From assembly GCF_000092205.1 (NCBI RefSeq), contig NC_014216.1:372001-436000 (forward strand): a stretch of 64,000 bases of DNA, in the 5' to 3' direction. How positions within the stretch are numbered: position 1 is the stretch's first letter; every line of letters begins with the position of its first letter. The notes beneath the pieces were generated by a model. The model was not told the origin of the DNA. It saw only the letters and a list, made by a program, of their open reading frames with translations, and searched no databases. Shown here in pieces: positions 8,801 to 16,137 of this stretch. Both the position numbers and the translations under genes were made by a program. Source of the stretch: Desulfurivibrio alkaliphilus AHT 2 (GTDB taxonomy: Bacteria > Desulfobacterota > Desulfobulbia > Desulfobulbales > Desulfurivibrionaceae).

Positions 8801-10215
8801 ACCCCGCCAACGGCTTTCTCACCGGCACCAGCCTGGCCGGGGTAGCCACCACCCAAGCCTACAACGGTTTCGGCGAAATGACCGCCTTCAGCGCCTCGCA
8901 TGACGCCACCGAGCTGTTCAGCACCAGCTTCAGCCGGGACCAGCGCGGCCGGATCACCGAAAAGACCGAAACCATCGCCGGGACAACCACCACTTTCGGC
9001 TATCTCTACGATGAGGCCGGCCGCCTGATCCGGGTAACCCAAGACGGCGCTATAGTTGAATACACCTATGACCAAAACGGCAACCGCCTGCAGCACAGCG
9101 CCGGCGGCACCACCATCACCGGCAGCTACGAAGCCCAGGACCGGATGACCGCCTACGGCAACGCCACTTATCAGTACACCGCCAACGGCGAACTGCTCAG
9201 GAAAACCCAAGGCACCCAGGTAACCAGCTACACCTATGACGTCCTCGGCAACCTCAAGGCCGTAAATCTGCCCGATGGCCGCAATATCGAATACATCATC
9301 GACGGCAGCAACCGCCGGATCGGCAAGAAGATCGACGGCGTCCTGGTTCAGGGCTTCCTTTACCAGGACCAACTCAACCCGGTGGCCGAACTCGACGCCA
9401 ACGGCCAGGTGATCAGCCGCTTCATCTACGCCAGCCGAGCCAATGTACCGGACTACCTGATCAAAAACGGCACCACCTACCGGATCATCACCGATCACCT
9501 GGGCAGCCCTCGGCTGGTGGTCAACACCAGCACCGGTGAAATTGCCCAAAGAATCGATTATGATGAATTCGGCAACGTCCTCCAGGACACCAACCCCGGC
9601 TTCCAGCCCTTCGGTTTCGCCGGCGGCCTCCACGACCGGGACACCAACCTGACCCGCTTCGGCGCCCGCGACTACGACCCCCAAACCGGCCGCTGGACCG
9701 CCAAGGACCCAATCCTGTTCGCCGGCGGAGACACCAACCTGTACGGGTATGTCCTGAATGATCCAATTAATTGGATCGATCCAGAGGGGAAAATTGGGAT
9801 TGCCGGAGCAGCTGTCGGTGGCGTGATAGGCGCAGTATCTGGCGCACTTGGCGCTTATACATCAGGAGGAAATAGCTGGGATATTGCCTCTGCGGCCTTT
9901 ACTGGCGGTTTGGGGGGCGCAGTCTATGGTTTTTTGCCAGGTGCCGGACTGCTTGCACATATCGGGAAGGGTGCGGCAATCGGTGGAATTCAAAATTTTG
10001 GCGCCCAATTTATGGGTATTTTGAATGACCCCTGCCAGAGATTTAACTACGGCTCGCTTGCCGGATCCATTTTAGGTGGAGCAATTGGCGCTGGAAGGGC
10101 GAATGCTGTTAAGGGTTTGGATAGTAGTGCGCTAGGGCAAATTAGCCAAGGCATTCTAGCACTGGGTCCGAGTTTGGCTTTCGGTGCCCTAGGGACCTCG
10201 CTGGGTAATTTGTAA
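2893..10215 (+). CDS. Giant secreted YVTN/NHL/RHS-repeat protein with polymorphic glycine-rich tip
   Basis: From tandem ATGs at 2893/2896 this encodes about 2,440 residues. A signal peptide (basic start, then the LLLLVGILLLVG core) is followed by YVTN-type propeller repeats (about 33-330), an IPT/TIG-like domain (about 330-420) and a glucodextranase-B-like Ig domain (about 420-503). Then come a carboxypeptidase-regulatory-like fold (about 553-623), six NHL repeats (about 1067-1411) and YD/RHS repeats (about 1435-2295) ending in the RHS-associated core (DHLGSPRLV, then [13 protein letters not shown] and NWIDPEG). After IDPEG, composition changes abruptly to a 141-residue glycine-zipper-like hydrophobic tip. 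RHS cores encapsulate C-terminal toxins, so the tip is inferred to be a membrane-acting effector. An AT-rich two-TM gene follows 4 bp later. A start at GTG 2863 is possible but would destroy the signal peptide N-terminus. Confidence 0.88.
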   Translation: MMKSRQRAFKCKSWLAPLLLLVGILLLVGVSHTATDLVLGPEPTAIAIHPDSEMAIISHEKDNRVTLLNLNNVEEKVTLPVGRAPMGVAINEATNTGLVCNSKDKNVSVIDLEFFRELYSMEVGGRPRAVAVDSSRNRGMVVNRQDGTVSELDLYLGREDAVIPVGRLPVAIAVDPGLNYAVVVDDVSPARDTVAIIDLDSRQVINKVEVGRGPVAVDIDPDSHLAVVANERSSSLTVIDLATWESRHIPLEYRPVDVATSRVTGQALVLSRLNNLLLAVDLATGEIGKTYPVKHRAAALAVSPYSNRAAVVDASTNSLSLIQLDNPVPILQEVAPASADLFSVPKTVTLVGHRFLKSAEVRLEKDGAILQLPFRFIDHRTLEVDLPDEVRSRPGQYLFRVVNPEPVGGSSDPVMFEVRNVIKLEITSPADQSEVDVAGLTVSGTAISGYPITSVMVNEVAAVYENGIFTAEIVLAPGENSITAVVQDQGGDTASSAITVNYTPKGPPDPVEEAPPLNTTEATDIAAATEFLYTGPNPVQTGVEPETIEARRVAVLRGKVLNRNNVPLAGVTVTILNHPEYGRTLSRADGLFDLAVNGGGLVTINYEKEGYLPVQRQVQTPWRDYVWAPDVIMIPLDGRVTVIDLAAAETIQVAQGSEVADEDGARQATLLFAPGTTAEMVLPDGSSQPLSTISVRATEYTVGDNGPEAMPAVLPANIAYTYCVELSVDEAMAAGATEVRFSQPVTFYLDNFIDFPVGGIVPSGYYDRVRGVWVPSENGRVVKVIGINNGLAELDISGNGQADSAEALAELGVTTEERQNLAELYEPGKSLWRVPISHFTPWDCNWPYGPPPDAVPPPYDPPRPEDRDKPDDPTECRGCVIEAESQVLGESIPITGTPHTLNYRSDRVPGYTGGRTIEIPLSGSSVPGSLRRIELEIRVAGQVHRASFAPLPNQRTTFTWDGKDGYGRPVQGAVELTYHLRFVYPVVYLGPANFRAAFGRAGGAAIGGSRGAAVLDFSRMHTVTLTGSVVDISGVGRWSLDRHHFYSAKDNTTYRGDGTRQSATILGPIIETIAGTGSWGHSGGLAVNARLYRPSCVSIDPDGTIYIADTGNHRIRSVGTDGIITTHAGSGFRAGGLGDSGYSGDDGPAVNARLNSPTDIALGPDGSIYIADSINHRIRRVGTDGIITTVAGTGPTGWWSGGFSGDGGSAVEARLDRPHAVAIGPDGSIYIADTYNHRIRRVGTDGIITTIAGTGYRGFSGDGGPADEARLFGPIAVAIGPDGSIYIADTYNHRIRRVGTDGIITTVAGTGSLGYSGDGGPATEASFSTPSGITFGPDGSLYIAANHRIRRVGTDGIITTIAGTGYRGFSGDGGPADEARLGPRGVSLGPDGSIYVADSNNHRIRHIRQPITSLAYDEILIAAADHDEYYVFTPSGRHLRTLDSLTGTTRKTFSYDEQGRLVRLEDGDGNATLIERNSDGDPTAIIAPDGQRTELALDANGYLASVTNPAGEAYRLAHTPSGLLTKVIKPTGAKYTYNYNAVGRLTHTNDPDGGGWTIARTKTGTGTGGRMTSAEGRTWSFDVDRLSKTELLRTSTNPDGAVSTRRITTTDSEITEVANTADGTVRTLRKGPDPRMGMSAPVLESAITTLPSGLQSTINFARLANLEDQDDPLSLVSLTDTVNINGRTLTSVYQAASRTYTTTTTAGRTSSLVLDANGRISQSRPAGLLEVGYHYDLRGRLSSIAQGDGAQGRYLDFTYDSQGYPAAISDGLGVLAAYEYDLAGRVTRQELADGREIRYGYDANGNLTAITPPGRSPHLFTYTATDRQQEYLPPAAGAQPAATRYAYNLDGELTQITRPDGQTLELGYSGCCGKLAYLDLPHGRIDYSYHSATGRLSGITTPENNTLAFTYDGFLPLTQSWTGEINGSVARGYDNNFQLQSLNVNGQTITYGYDSDGLPIQAGDLTLARDPANGFLTGTSLAGVATTQAYNGFGEMTAFSASHDATELFSTSFSRDQRGRITEKTETIAGTTTTFGYLYDEAGRLIRVTQDGAIVEYTYDQNGNRLQHSAGGTTITGSYEAQDRMTAYGNATYQYTANGELLRKTQGTQVTSYTYDVLGNLKAVNLPDGRNIEYIIDGSNRRIGKKIDGVLVQGFLYQDQLNPVAELDANGQVISRFIYASRANVPDYLIKNGTTYRIITDHLGSPRLVVNTSTGEIAQRIDYDEFGNVLQDTNPGFQPFGFAGGLHDRDTNLTRFGARDYDPQTGRWTAKDPILFAGGDTNLYGYVLNDPINWIDPEGKIGIAGAAVGGVIGAVSGALGAYTSGGNSWDIASAAFTGGLGGAVYGFLPGAGLLAHIGKGAAIGGIQNFGAQFMGILNDPCQRFNYGSLAGSILGGAIGAGRANAVKGLDSSALGQISQGILALGPSLAFGALGTSLGNL
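6090..7125 (+). repeat. Six NHL-propeller coding repeats, partly near-identical at DNA level
   Basis: Six tandem coding units (about 105-190 bp each) encode IYIADTYNHRIRRVGTDGII-type blades with GFSGDGGPA linkers. Units at about 6600-6705 and 6931-7034 share about 100 bp that read as identical, including silent positions, and the unit at 6731-6800 copies the one at 6562-6635. The identity implies recent duplication or gene conversion within the gene. One unit (about 6905-6935) has lost four residues of the blade motif. Confidence 0.85.
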
Positions 10216-10219
10216 GCTT

Positions 10220-10717
10220 ATGCTTAATGTACCTGAAAAACAAATATGGGTTGATAACAGGCTAGGAGCCAACGGGCGATGGGCATGGTATGTACCGCTT
10301 TTTATTTTGGTATTGTTTTATCAACTTTTCATTGCCATAAAATTTCTATTTTATAGAGGAATATATGGAGAAGCTCCCTTGGTTGCAGTAGTTGGCATAT
10401 TAGTTCTATTGTTCTTATTGATAGGAGCTATAAATTTTTGCCGCGATAGCCCAAGAATTGCGCAATCAATAATTTTTGAAAATGAAAAAATTGTCATTAG
10501 GTTCTATCTTGGGAGGCAACAGATATATAAAAGATCAGAAATAGAATTAATAAAAAATATTAAAATTTATCCATATTTCAGGATAATAACATTATTTGAC
10601 TTAAAAAAAGACAATTATAAGATCAAAACTAAAGAAGGCGATTATTTTTACATAAGTGGTGCAATGCCTATGAATTCATCATTGCTCCAACTGCTATCTC
10701 GTAAAATTGAAAACTAA
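10220..10717 (+). CDS. AT-rich two-TM protein, candidate immunity protein for the first RHS tip
   Basis: This 165-residue protein has two hydrophobic helices (about 22-43 and 52-74), then a soluble C-terminal domain of alternating beta-like segments (EKIVIRFYL, YKIKTKEGDYFYI) resembling a bacterial PH-like fold. It begins 4 bp after the RHS stop codon. Its base composition is strikingly AT-rich compared with the GC-rich RHS core, as is usual for horizontally moving toxin-tip and immunity cassettes. No family is recognised. The immunity role is inferred from position, composition and membrane topology, which would suit protection against a membrane-active toxin. Confidence 0.72.
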   Translation: MLNVPEKQIWVDNRLGANGRWAWYVPLFILVLFYQLFIAIKFLFYRGIYGEAPLVAVVGILVLLFLLIGAINFCRDSPRIAQSIIFENEKIVIRFYLGRQQIYKRSEIELIKNIKIYPYFRIITLFDLKKDNYKIKTKEGDYFYISGAMPMNSSLLQLLSRKIEN

Positions 10718-10742
10718 TTTTGTCGGGGCATAAGGGGCAAAC

Positions 10743-11621
10743 ATGACAAACACGCCTCACCAAGCCTGCTTAGACGCACCAGCCGCCACCCGTTACGCCT
10801 ACAACCTCGACGGCGAGTTGACTCAAATCACCCGCCCCGACGGTCAGACCCTGGCTCTGGGCTATTCAGGCTGCTGCGGCAAGCTCGATTACCTCGACCT
10901 GCCCCACGGCCGGATCGATTACGCCTACCACCCCGCAACCGGCCGGCTCAGCGGGATCACCACCCCGGAAAACAACACCCTGGCCTTCACTTACGACGGC
11001 TTCCTGCCGCTGACCCAGTCCTGGTCCGGCGAGATCAACGGCAGCGTGGACCGGGGCTACGATAACAACTTCCAGCTCCAGTCCCTGAGCGTAAACGGCC
11101 AGGCCATCACCTACAGCTACGACAGCGACGGCCTGCCCATCCAGGCGGGCGATCTCACTCTGGCGCGCGACCCCGCCAACGGCTTTCTCACCGGCACCAG
11201 CCTGGCCGGGGTAGCCACCACCCAAGCCTACAACGGTTTCGGCGAAATGACCGCCTTCAGCGCCTCGCATGACGCCACCGAGCTGTTCAGCACCAGCTTC
11301 AGCCGGGACCAGCGCGGCCGGATCAGCGAAAAGACCGAAACCATCGCCGGCATCACCACCCACTACGTCTACCATTACGACCAGGCCGGCCGCCTGATCC
11401 AGGTAAACAAAGACGGCGGCACCGCCGCCACCTACACTTACGATGACAACGGCAACCGCCTGCAGCACAGCGCCGGCGGCACCACCATCACCGGCAGCTA
11501 CGACGCCCAGGACCGGATGACCGCCTACGGCAACGCCACTTACCAGTACACCGCCAACGGCGAACTGCTCAAGAAAACCCAAGGCGCCCAGACAACCAGA
11601 TACACCTACGACGTCTGTTAA
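10743..11621 (+). pseudogene. Second RHS tip cassette, left part (interrupted by IS21-family element)
   Basis: After a short unrelated start (MTNTPHQACLDAP) the frame becomes nearly identical to the region of the first RHS gene beginning at about 8410, and continues until the IS insertion at 11616. It lacks signal peptide, propellers and the upstream half of the RHS shell, so it looks like an orphan cassette able to recombine into the main gene. The frame stops six bases into the IS. Removing the IS and one copy of the 5-bp duplication restores YTYDVLGNLK exactly as in the intact gene, joining this part to 14272-15174. An ATG at 10743 exists but whether it is translated is unknown. Confidence 0.85.
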
Positions 11622-11664
11622 TGATCACCCTAATGGAGCCACCCATGATCAGCTAATGGAGCCA
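11622..11664 (-). repeat. Left-end transposase-binding repeats of the IS (two copies)
   Basis: Two copies of the terminal motif occur at 11622-11641 and 11646-11664. The second is exactly TGATCAGCTAATGGAGCCA, the reverse complement of the right-end repeat unit. Confidence 0.85.
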
Positions 11665-11699
11665 CCCTCAAGTGGCCATTTTGGGGCTCCGGACGGTTT

Positions 11700-12485
11700 T
11701 TAATTTTTGCCTTTTTTAACGTTTTCGGCAACCTCGTTTTTGGGGTATTTGGGCAGCGGCCTGGCCGCTCGAAAACTTTTGCCGTCCAAGAGCAGGGAGT
11801 AAGCGCCGTGGCGGATGCGGTCGATGGTGGCCGAGCCCAGCAGTTTATTGGGGAAGGCGTCGCCCCACTCGTTGAGATCCAGGTTGCTGGTGATGATGGT
11901 GGAACGGCGCTCGTAACGTTCTCCAATCAGATCATGGATATCCTCATCCTGGGGGGTACGCAGGGGTTTGAGGCCAAAGTCGTCAATGATCAGCAGGTCG
12001 ACCTTGGCCAGGGCGTTAAGCCGCCGTTCATAGGCGTTGGTGGCGCGGGCGGCGTGGAGTTGGCCCAGCATCTTGGTCTGGGTGGTGAAGAGCACATCGT
12101 AGCCCATTCTGACCGCGCAGTGGCCGATGGCCTGGGCGATATGGCTCTTGCCGGTGCCGCAGGGGCCGACCACCAGCAGGTTGGCGCCCTCTTCCAGGAA
12201 ACGGCAGGTGGCCAAGTCCATGATCAGGGCGCGGTTGATGTTGGGGTTGAAGGAGAAGTCGAACTCCTCCAGGGTTTTGTGGTTACGGAAGTTGGCCCGG
12301 CGGACACGCATGGCGAACTTGCGCTGGGAACGGCGGGCGACTTCGTCCTGTACCAGCATGGCCAGGAAGTCGGTGTAGGCCAGCTTTTCCTCGATGGCCT
12401 GGCGGTTTCTGGCTTCCAGGGAATCAAGGATGCCGGAGAGTCGCAACTGTTTGAGCATGGGGATCAGTTCGGGCATGGGGTTCAT
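11700..12485 (-). CDS. istB: IS21-family transposition helper ATPase IstB
   Basis: A 261-residue AAA+ ATPase of the DnaC-like IstB family. It has Walker A GPCGTGKS and Walker B DLLIIDDFGL, with the N-terminal alpha-helical region (LRLSGILDSLE, RNRQAIEEKLAYTDFL) typical of IstB. It works with IstA, stimulating transposase assembly and target choice through ATP-dependent remodelling of target DNA. It starts 15 bp after the istA stop with a good AGGAGG-type ribosome site, so the two are one transcription unit. Length and motifs are complete. Confidence 0.95.
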   Translation of the reverse strand: MNPMPELIPMLKQLRLSGILDSLEARNRQAIEEKLAYTDFLAMLVQDEVARRSQRKFAMRVRRANFRNHKTLEEFDFSFNPNINRALIMDLATCRFLEEGANLLVVGPCGTGKSHIAQAIGHCAVRMGYDVLFTTQTKMLGQLHAARATNAYERRLNALAKVDLLIIDDFGLKPLRTPQDEDIHDLIGERYERRSTIITSNLDLNEWGDAFPNKLLGSATIDRIRHGAYSLLLDGKSFRAARPLPKYPKNEVAENVKKGKN

Positions 12486-12500
12486 TAAGCTTCCTCCTTA

Positions 12501-14009
12501 TCAGTGAAAAAGTTGTTGGCGCTGGAAGCGGCCCTGGCCGCGGTAGGCCACGCCGGCCGCCACCGGTTCCGTTTCCGGGGGCTGTTGGTCAAGCCCCTTG
12601 CCGAGGATGGTTTTGACCGTGATGTATTGGGGGCTGTCGTAGATCAGCGCCCGGTGACAGGCGGCTTCCAGCCGCTCCGGGCCGTATTTGCCGGCCAACC
12701 GGAGCACCCCCTGGGCCGCCCGGAGATGATCAACCACCCGGTGGCTCAACAGCCGCTTGACCAGGTGGTGGCAGCGGGGACCGATCTCACCGGCCTGTTT
12801 GAGGCACCACTGGGGATCGCGCATCAGGTAGGCGACGGCGTCCGGTGGTAGGTGGTCGACACAGGTGGCCTTCTGGCCGGGTCGGGCACAGCGGGGATGG
12901 ACCGCCACCTGTTGATGCTGGTGGTAGATCTTGACGGTGGTTTCCGTCGCCTTGACCCACAGCTTTTTGTGCACCAGCTTGAAGGGGGCGGAGTAGTAGG
13001 CTTTGTCGAACTGGAGATGGCAGTTGCCGTGCAGCTTGTGCTCGGCCCAAACCGCCAACTCCGGGGCCACGGCGGGCAAAGGTTTAAGAAAAGCCTTCTC
13101 CGCCTCGGCGAACATGACCAGCGGCTTTTGCTTGGTGGTGCCGTGGCTACGGTTGCCGGCCGTTGCCAGCACCCACTCCTTAAGCTGACGATTGGCGTCG
13201 ACCAAGCTACGGAACTCGCGCAAGGGCAGGAAGTTGTTTTTGACGTATTTGACGCCGGATTCCACCCGCCCCTTCATCTGGGGTTGGCGCGGCGGGCAGG
13301 GCGAGATCAGAAAGCCGTAACCTTCGGCAAACTCGGCGTAGGAACGGTTCACCGCCGGATCGTGCCAGCAGGCCTTGATGATCCCGGCCTTGAGGTTGTC
13401 GATCATCACCTTGGCCGGCACCCCGCCGAAGAACTCGAAGGCCCGGCGGTGACAACCCAGCCAGGTCGCCACCTTCTGGTCGCGGACGATCTCGGCGTAC
13501 TGGTGCCGGCTGAAGGCCAGGGTCATGACGAACACCCAGGTGGAAAACGGCTTGCCGGTCTGGGAATCAAGCAGCTTGGGGCCGGAACCGAAGTCCACCT
13601 GGGCCGCTTCGCCGGGAGCAAAGTCCAGCATTACCGTGGCTTGAGGGTTGTCCTCTTTGAGGGTCTTAAGAAAACGTCTGACCGAGGAGTAGCTGCCGGT
13701 AAAGCCATGCTCACGCACCAGGGCCTGGTACATGGTGGTGCCGTTGATCCCGGCCGCCTGCCAGGTCTTGAGCTGCTCCTGGTACGGCAGCAGCATCGGC
13801 ACCGCCGATTCGCCCGGGGCCGGCAGCGCGAGCACCTTGGCCAGCTCGGCATCATCCGGCAACTCTTGGGCGGGATCGAGCCAGCCCTGCTGCTGAGCCA
13901 AGGCCCGTAACTGCGCGGCCTTGCGGCGGCCCATCAGCTTAGCCTTGGCGATCTGGCGGTCGGATTGAACCGACCGCATTTGGGTAAGAACTTGACGGTA
14001 TTGAAACAT
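12501..14009 (-). CDS. istA: IS21-family DDE transposase IstA
   Basis: This transposase has about 502 residues when started at the ATG at 14009, which has AGGAGG at 14016-14021, six bases upstream. A longer reading from 14030 would bury this ribosome site in the coding region. The N-terminus has the helix-turn-helix region (IAKAKLMGRRKAAQLRAL). The rve integrase core carries the catalytic acids in MLDFAPGEAAQVDFGSG, KVMIDNLKAG and MKGRVESGVKYVKNNF (the DDE triad). A C-terminal Mu-transposase-like beta-barrel follows. It catalyses strand transfer of the element using the terminal repeats at 11622-11664 and 14121-14260. No frame damage is visible. Confidence 0.95.
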   Translation of the reverse strand: MFQYRQVLTQMRSVQSDRQIAKAKLMGRRKAAQLRALAQQQGWLDPAQELPDDAELAKVLALPAPGESAVPMLLPYQEQLKTWQAAGINGTTMYQALVREHGFTGSYSSVRRFLKTLKEDNPQATVMLDFAPGEAAQVDFGSGPKLLDSQTGKPFSTWVFVMTLAFSRHQYAEIVRDQKVATWLGCHRRAFEFFGGVPAKVMIDNLKAGIIKACWHDPAVNRSYAEFAEGYGFLISPCPPRQPQMKGRVESGVKYVKNNFLPLREFRSLVDANRQLKEWVLATAGNRSHGTTKQKPLVMFAEAEKAFLKPLPAVAPELAVWAEHKLHGNCHLQFDKAYYSAPFKLVHKKLWVKATETTVKIYHQHQQVAVHPRCARPGQKATCVDHLPPDAVAYLMRDPQWCLKQAGEIGPRCHHLVKRLLSHRVVDHLRAAQGVLRLAGKYGPERLEAACHRALIYDSPQYITVKTILGKGLDQQPPETEPVAAGVAYRGQGRFQRQQLFH

Positions 14010-14120
14010 CTCGAACCTCCTGTTGGCCATCGGCTATCCCTCCTGAAAATGGGTTTTTCAGGGGGATATAGCCGATCCGCAGAAAGTCCGGGACCCGTTT
14101 ATGAACTTAAGGGAAGGGGT

Positions 14121-14260
14121 GGCGCCATTAGCTGATCCGCAAGTGGCTCCATTAGCTGATCACGCCATGGCTCCATTAGCTGATCACGCCATGGCTCCAT
14201 TAAGCTGATCCTTAACTGGCTCCATTAGCTGATCACGAAGTGGCTCCATAGGGGTGATCA
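14121..14260 (+). repeat. Right-end transposase-binding repeats of the IS (six copies)
   Basis: Six copies of TGGCTCCATTAGCTGATCA or close variants start at about 14121, 14144, 14168, 14192, 14217 and 14241, mostly 24-25 bp apart. The last merges into the outer inverted repeat. IS21-family ends normally carry two or three such sites, so six is a large array. Confidence 0.85.
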
Positions 14261-15174
14261 TTAACAACGTCCTCGGCAACCTCAAGACCGTAAATCTGCC
14301 CGACGGCCGCAATATCGAATACATCATCGACGGCGGCAACCGCCGGATCGGCAAAAAGATCGACGGCGCCCTGGTCCAGGGCTTCCTCTACCAGGATCAG
14401 CTCAACCCGGTGGCCGAACTCGACGCCAACGGCCAGGTAATCAGCCGCTTCATCTACGCCGCCCGGGCCAACGTCCCCGACTACCTGATCAAAAACGGCA
14501 CCACCTACCGGATCATCGCCGATCACCTCGGCAGCCCCCGGCTGGTGGTCAACACCGCCACCGGTGAAATTGCCCAAAGAATCGATTATGATGAATTCGG
14601 CAACGTCCTCCAGGACACCAACCCCGGCTTCCAGCCCTTCGGTTTCGCCGGCGGCCTCCACGACCGGGACACCAACCTGACCCGCTTCGGCGCCCGCGAC
14701 TACGACCCCCAAACCGGCCGCTGGACCGCCAAGGACCCAATCCTGTTCGCCGGCGGGGATACCAACCTGTACGGCTATGTCCTTAATGATCCGATTAATT
14801 GGATTGATCCGGAGGGACTCTGGTACATTGATCTGAATTTGACAGGATCAGCTAGAGGATCTCTTGGACCAGGTGGTACAATAGGACTCCAAATAGGAGC
14901 TTCTGGAATAAATTTTTATTACGGATTTGGTCTGGGAATGGGCGCTGGAGTCTCTGCAACGTTAAATTTAGGAGAGATGACCAATTGTAGCAGTGTGGAT
15001 GTCGGGGTTACTTTCTCAGGTGGTTACCCCGTGTTAGGTGTGCCGATTGGAGCCCACGGAAATATATCTACCGATGTGGAGGGTAATATAACCCCTGACT
15101 TTGGCGTCGGTTTAGGATTAGGCTTTGGAGTTGCTGCCGGCGTGACACATACAATTCCTGTTTTGAGATGGTAA
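14254..15174 (+). pseudogene. Second RHS tip cassette, right part with alternative glycine-rich tip
   Basis: From 14272 this continues the interrupted cassette: the RHS core ([29 protein letters not shown]) is nearly identical to 9241-9788. It diverges immediately after IDPEG into a different 120-residue AT-richer tip. That tip is dominated by glycine and small hydrophobics ([20 protein letters not shown], later [13 protein letters not shown]) and resembles a beta-rich or pore-like domain. The GTG at 14254 is supplied by the IS end, so a tip-bearing fragment could be translated from IS-derived sequence, but no good ribosome site is seen. A small membrane protein follows 12 bp downstream. Toxin function is inferred only from the RHS-core/tip arrangement. 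Confidence 0.82.
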
Positions 15175-15186
15175 GGGTATTAACTT

Positions 15187-15444
15187 ATGGCCCCTTTAAC
15201 AGAAAAATTAATTCCAGGAATCGTTGCTTTATTGTCAGGAATTATCCTTACAATTTATTGGAGAAGTGTCATTGAGGCGGTTTTAGCTTCTCATTCGAGA
15301 TTTTGGGTAGAATTGCTAAAACTGGACAATGGCGTAAACACCTTTAGCCGCCTTTTTCTTACCACCTTCGTTTTATTGCTAGGGGTTGGCCTTATATTTG
15401 CGGGATTATTGCTACTTTATAAGTACTGGTCTGCAACTCATTAA
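15187..15444 (+). CDS. Small two-TM protein, candidate immunity protein for the second RHS tip
   Basis: An 85-residue protein with two clear hydrophobic helices (about 9-31 and 58-79) joined by a short polar loop. It starts 12 bp after the stop of the second RHS tip, the same arrangement as the 10220-10717 gene after the first tip, and is likewise AT-richer than its surroundings. No family is recognised. The immunity role is inferred from position and from the parallel with the first module: both partners are two-TM membrane proteins. Confidence 0.65.
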   Translation: MAPLTEKLIPGIVALLSGIILTIYWRSVIEAVLASHSRFWVELLKLDNGVNTFSRLFLTTFVLLLGVGLIFAGLLLLYKYWSATH

Positions 15445-15467
15445 AAAGCTGTCAACTCCCCACGAAT

Positions 15468-15545
15468 AGGGAGAAAAGGGGGCTGACCCAGTGATGTCCG
15501 GTTAGAAAATAAGGAAAAAGCGAAAAAGGGGACAGAACTATATTA
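15468..15545 (+). repeat. REP/RAYT-type flanking sequence remnants
   Basis: The stretch contains GAAAAGGGGGCTGACCC and AAAAAGGGGACAGAACTA, G-rich motifs of the kind that flank REP-associated transposases, and the first resembles the palindrome inside priA at 53525-53545. It sits next to the decayed RHS copy and 1.2 kb from a truncated REP-associated transposase. Confidence 0.4.
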
Positions 15546-15548
15546 TTT

Positions 15549-15977
15549 TTCTTACACCACGACTACCTCCCACCGGCCGGACAAGTTTGCTGGCGCCCGA
15601 TGCCACCGGCCGGATCAGCCAAAGCCTGCCGGTCTCCTGGAGGTGGGCTACCAATACGACCTTCGGGGGCGGTTGAGTTCCATGCCGGGACGTAGCCCCC
15701 ATCTCTTCACTTACACCGCCACCGATCGGCAGGAGGAGTACCCGCCGCCACCCGTTACGCCTACAACCTCGACGGCGAACTGACCCAAATTACCCGTCCC
15801 GACGGCCAGACCCTGGCAATGGGCTATTCAGGCTGCTGCGGCAAGCTCGATTATCTCGATCTGCCCCACGGCCGGATCGATTACGCCTACCACCCCGCAA
15901 CCGGCCGGCTCAGCGGGATCACCACCCCGGAAAACAACAGCCTGGCCTTCACTTACGACGGATTCCTGCCGCTGACA
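15549..15977 (+). pseudogene. Decayed third RHS copy
   Basis: This stretch matches the first RHS gene from about 7987 to 8650 but with internal deletions. One removes the equivalent of about 8128-8330 and another the equivalent of about 8385-8405; frameshifts follow. It carries no tip. It begins and ends abruptly, the right end breaking inside the codons for FLPLT. It is the third RHS copy at this locus and marks past recombination. Confidence 0.8.
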
Positions 15978-16137
15978 GGCCCAAAGCGGTAACCGAAAAT
16001 TTCAAGAAACACCAGCAGGCCCGGCAAGGGTGAGGAGTGCTGTTGCTTGCCGTTCCGTAATTGTCGCGGTATAACCGAAACATGGTCGTATTTTGTTAAA
16101 AGTTTTCTATATAGCCTAAGCTTTCAGGGGCGGCGCC

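Larger units (their letters stand above)
11616..14266 (-). mobile_element. Complete IS21-family insertion sequence, 2,651 bp
   Basis: Both ends begin TGTTAATGATCACCC when read inward (left end at 11616; right end reverse-complemented from 14266). The target duplication is ACGTC at 11611-11615 and 14267-14271. The genes istA and istB are on the minus strand, in IS21 order. Multiple internal copies of a terminal 19-mer occur at both ends, a known IS21-family feature for transposase binding. The element lies inside an RHS tip cassette. Both genes are intact, so it is probably still active. Confidence 0.95.

Noticed and set aside
12504-13910. Plus-strand frames opposite istA/istB
   Set aside because: Antisense shadows of intact transposition genes with no motifs.
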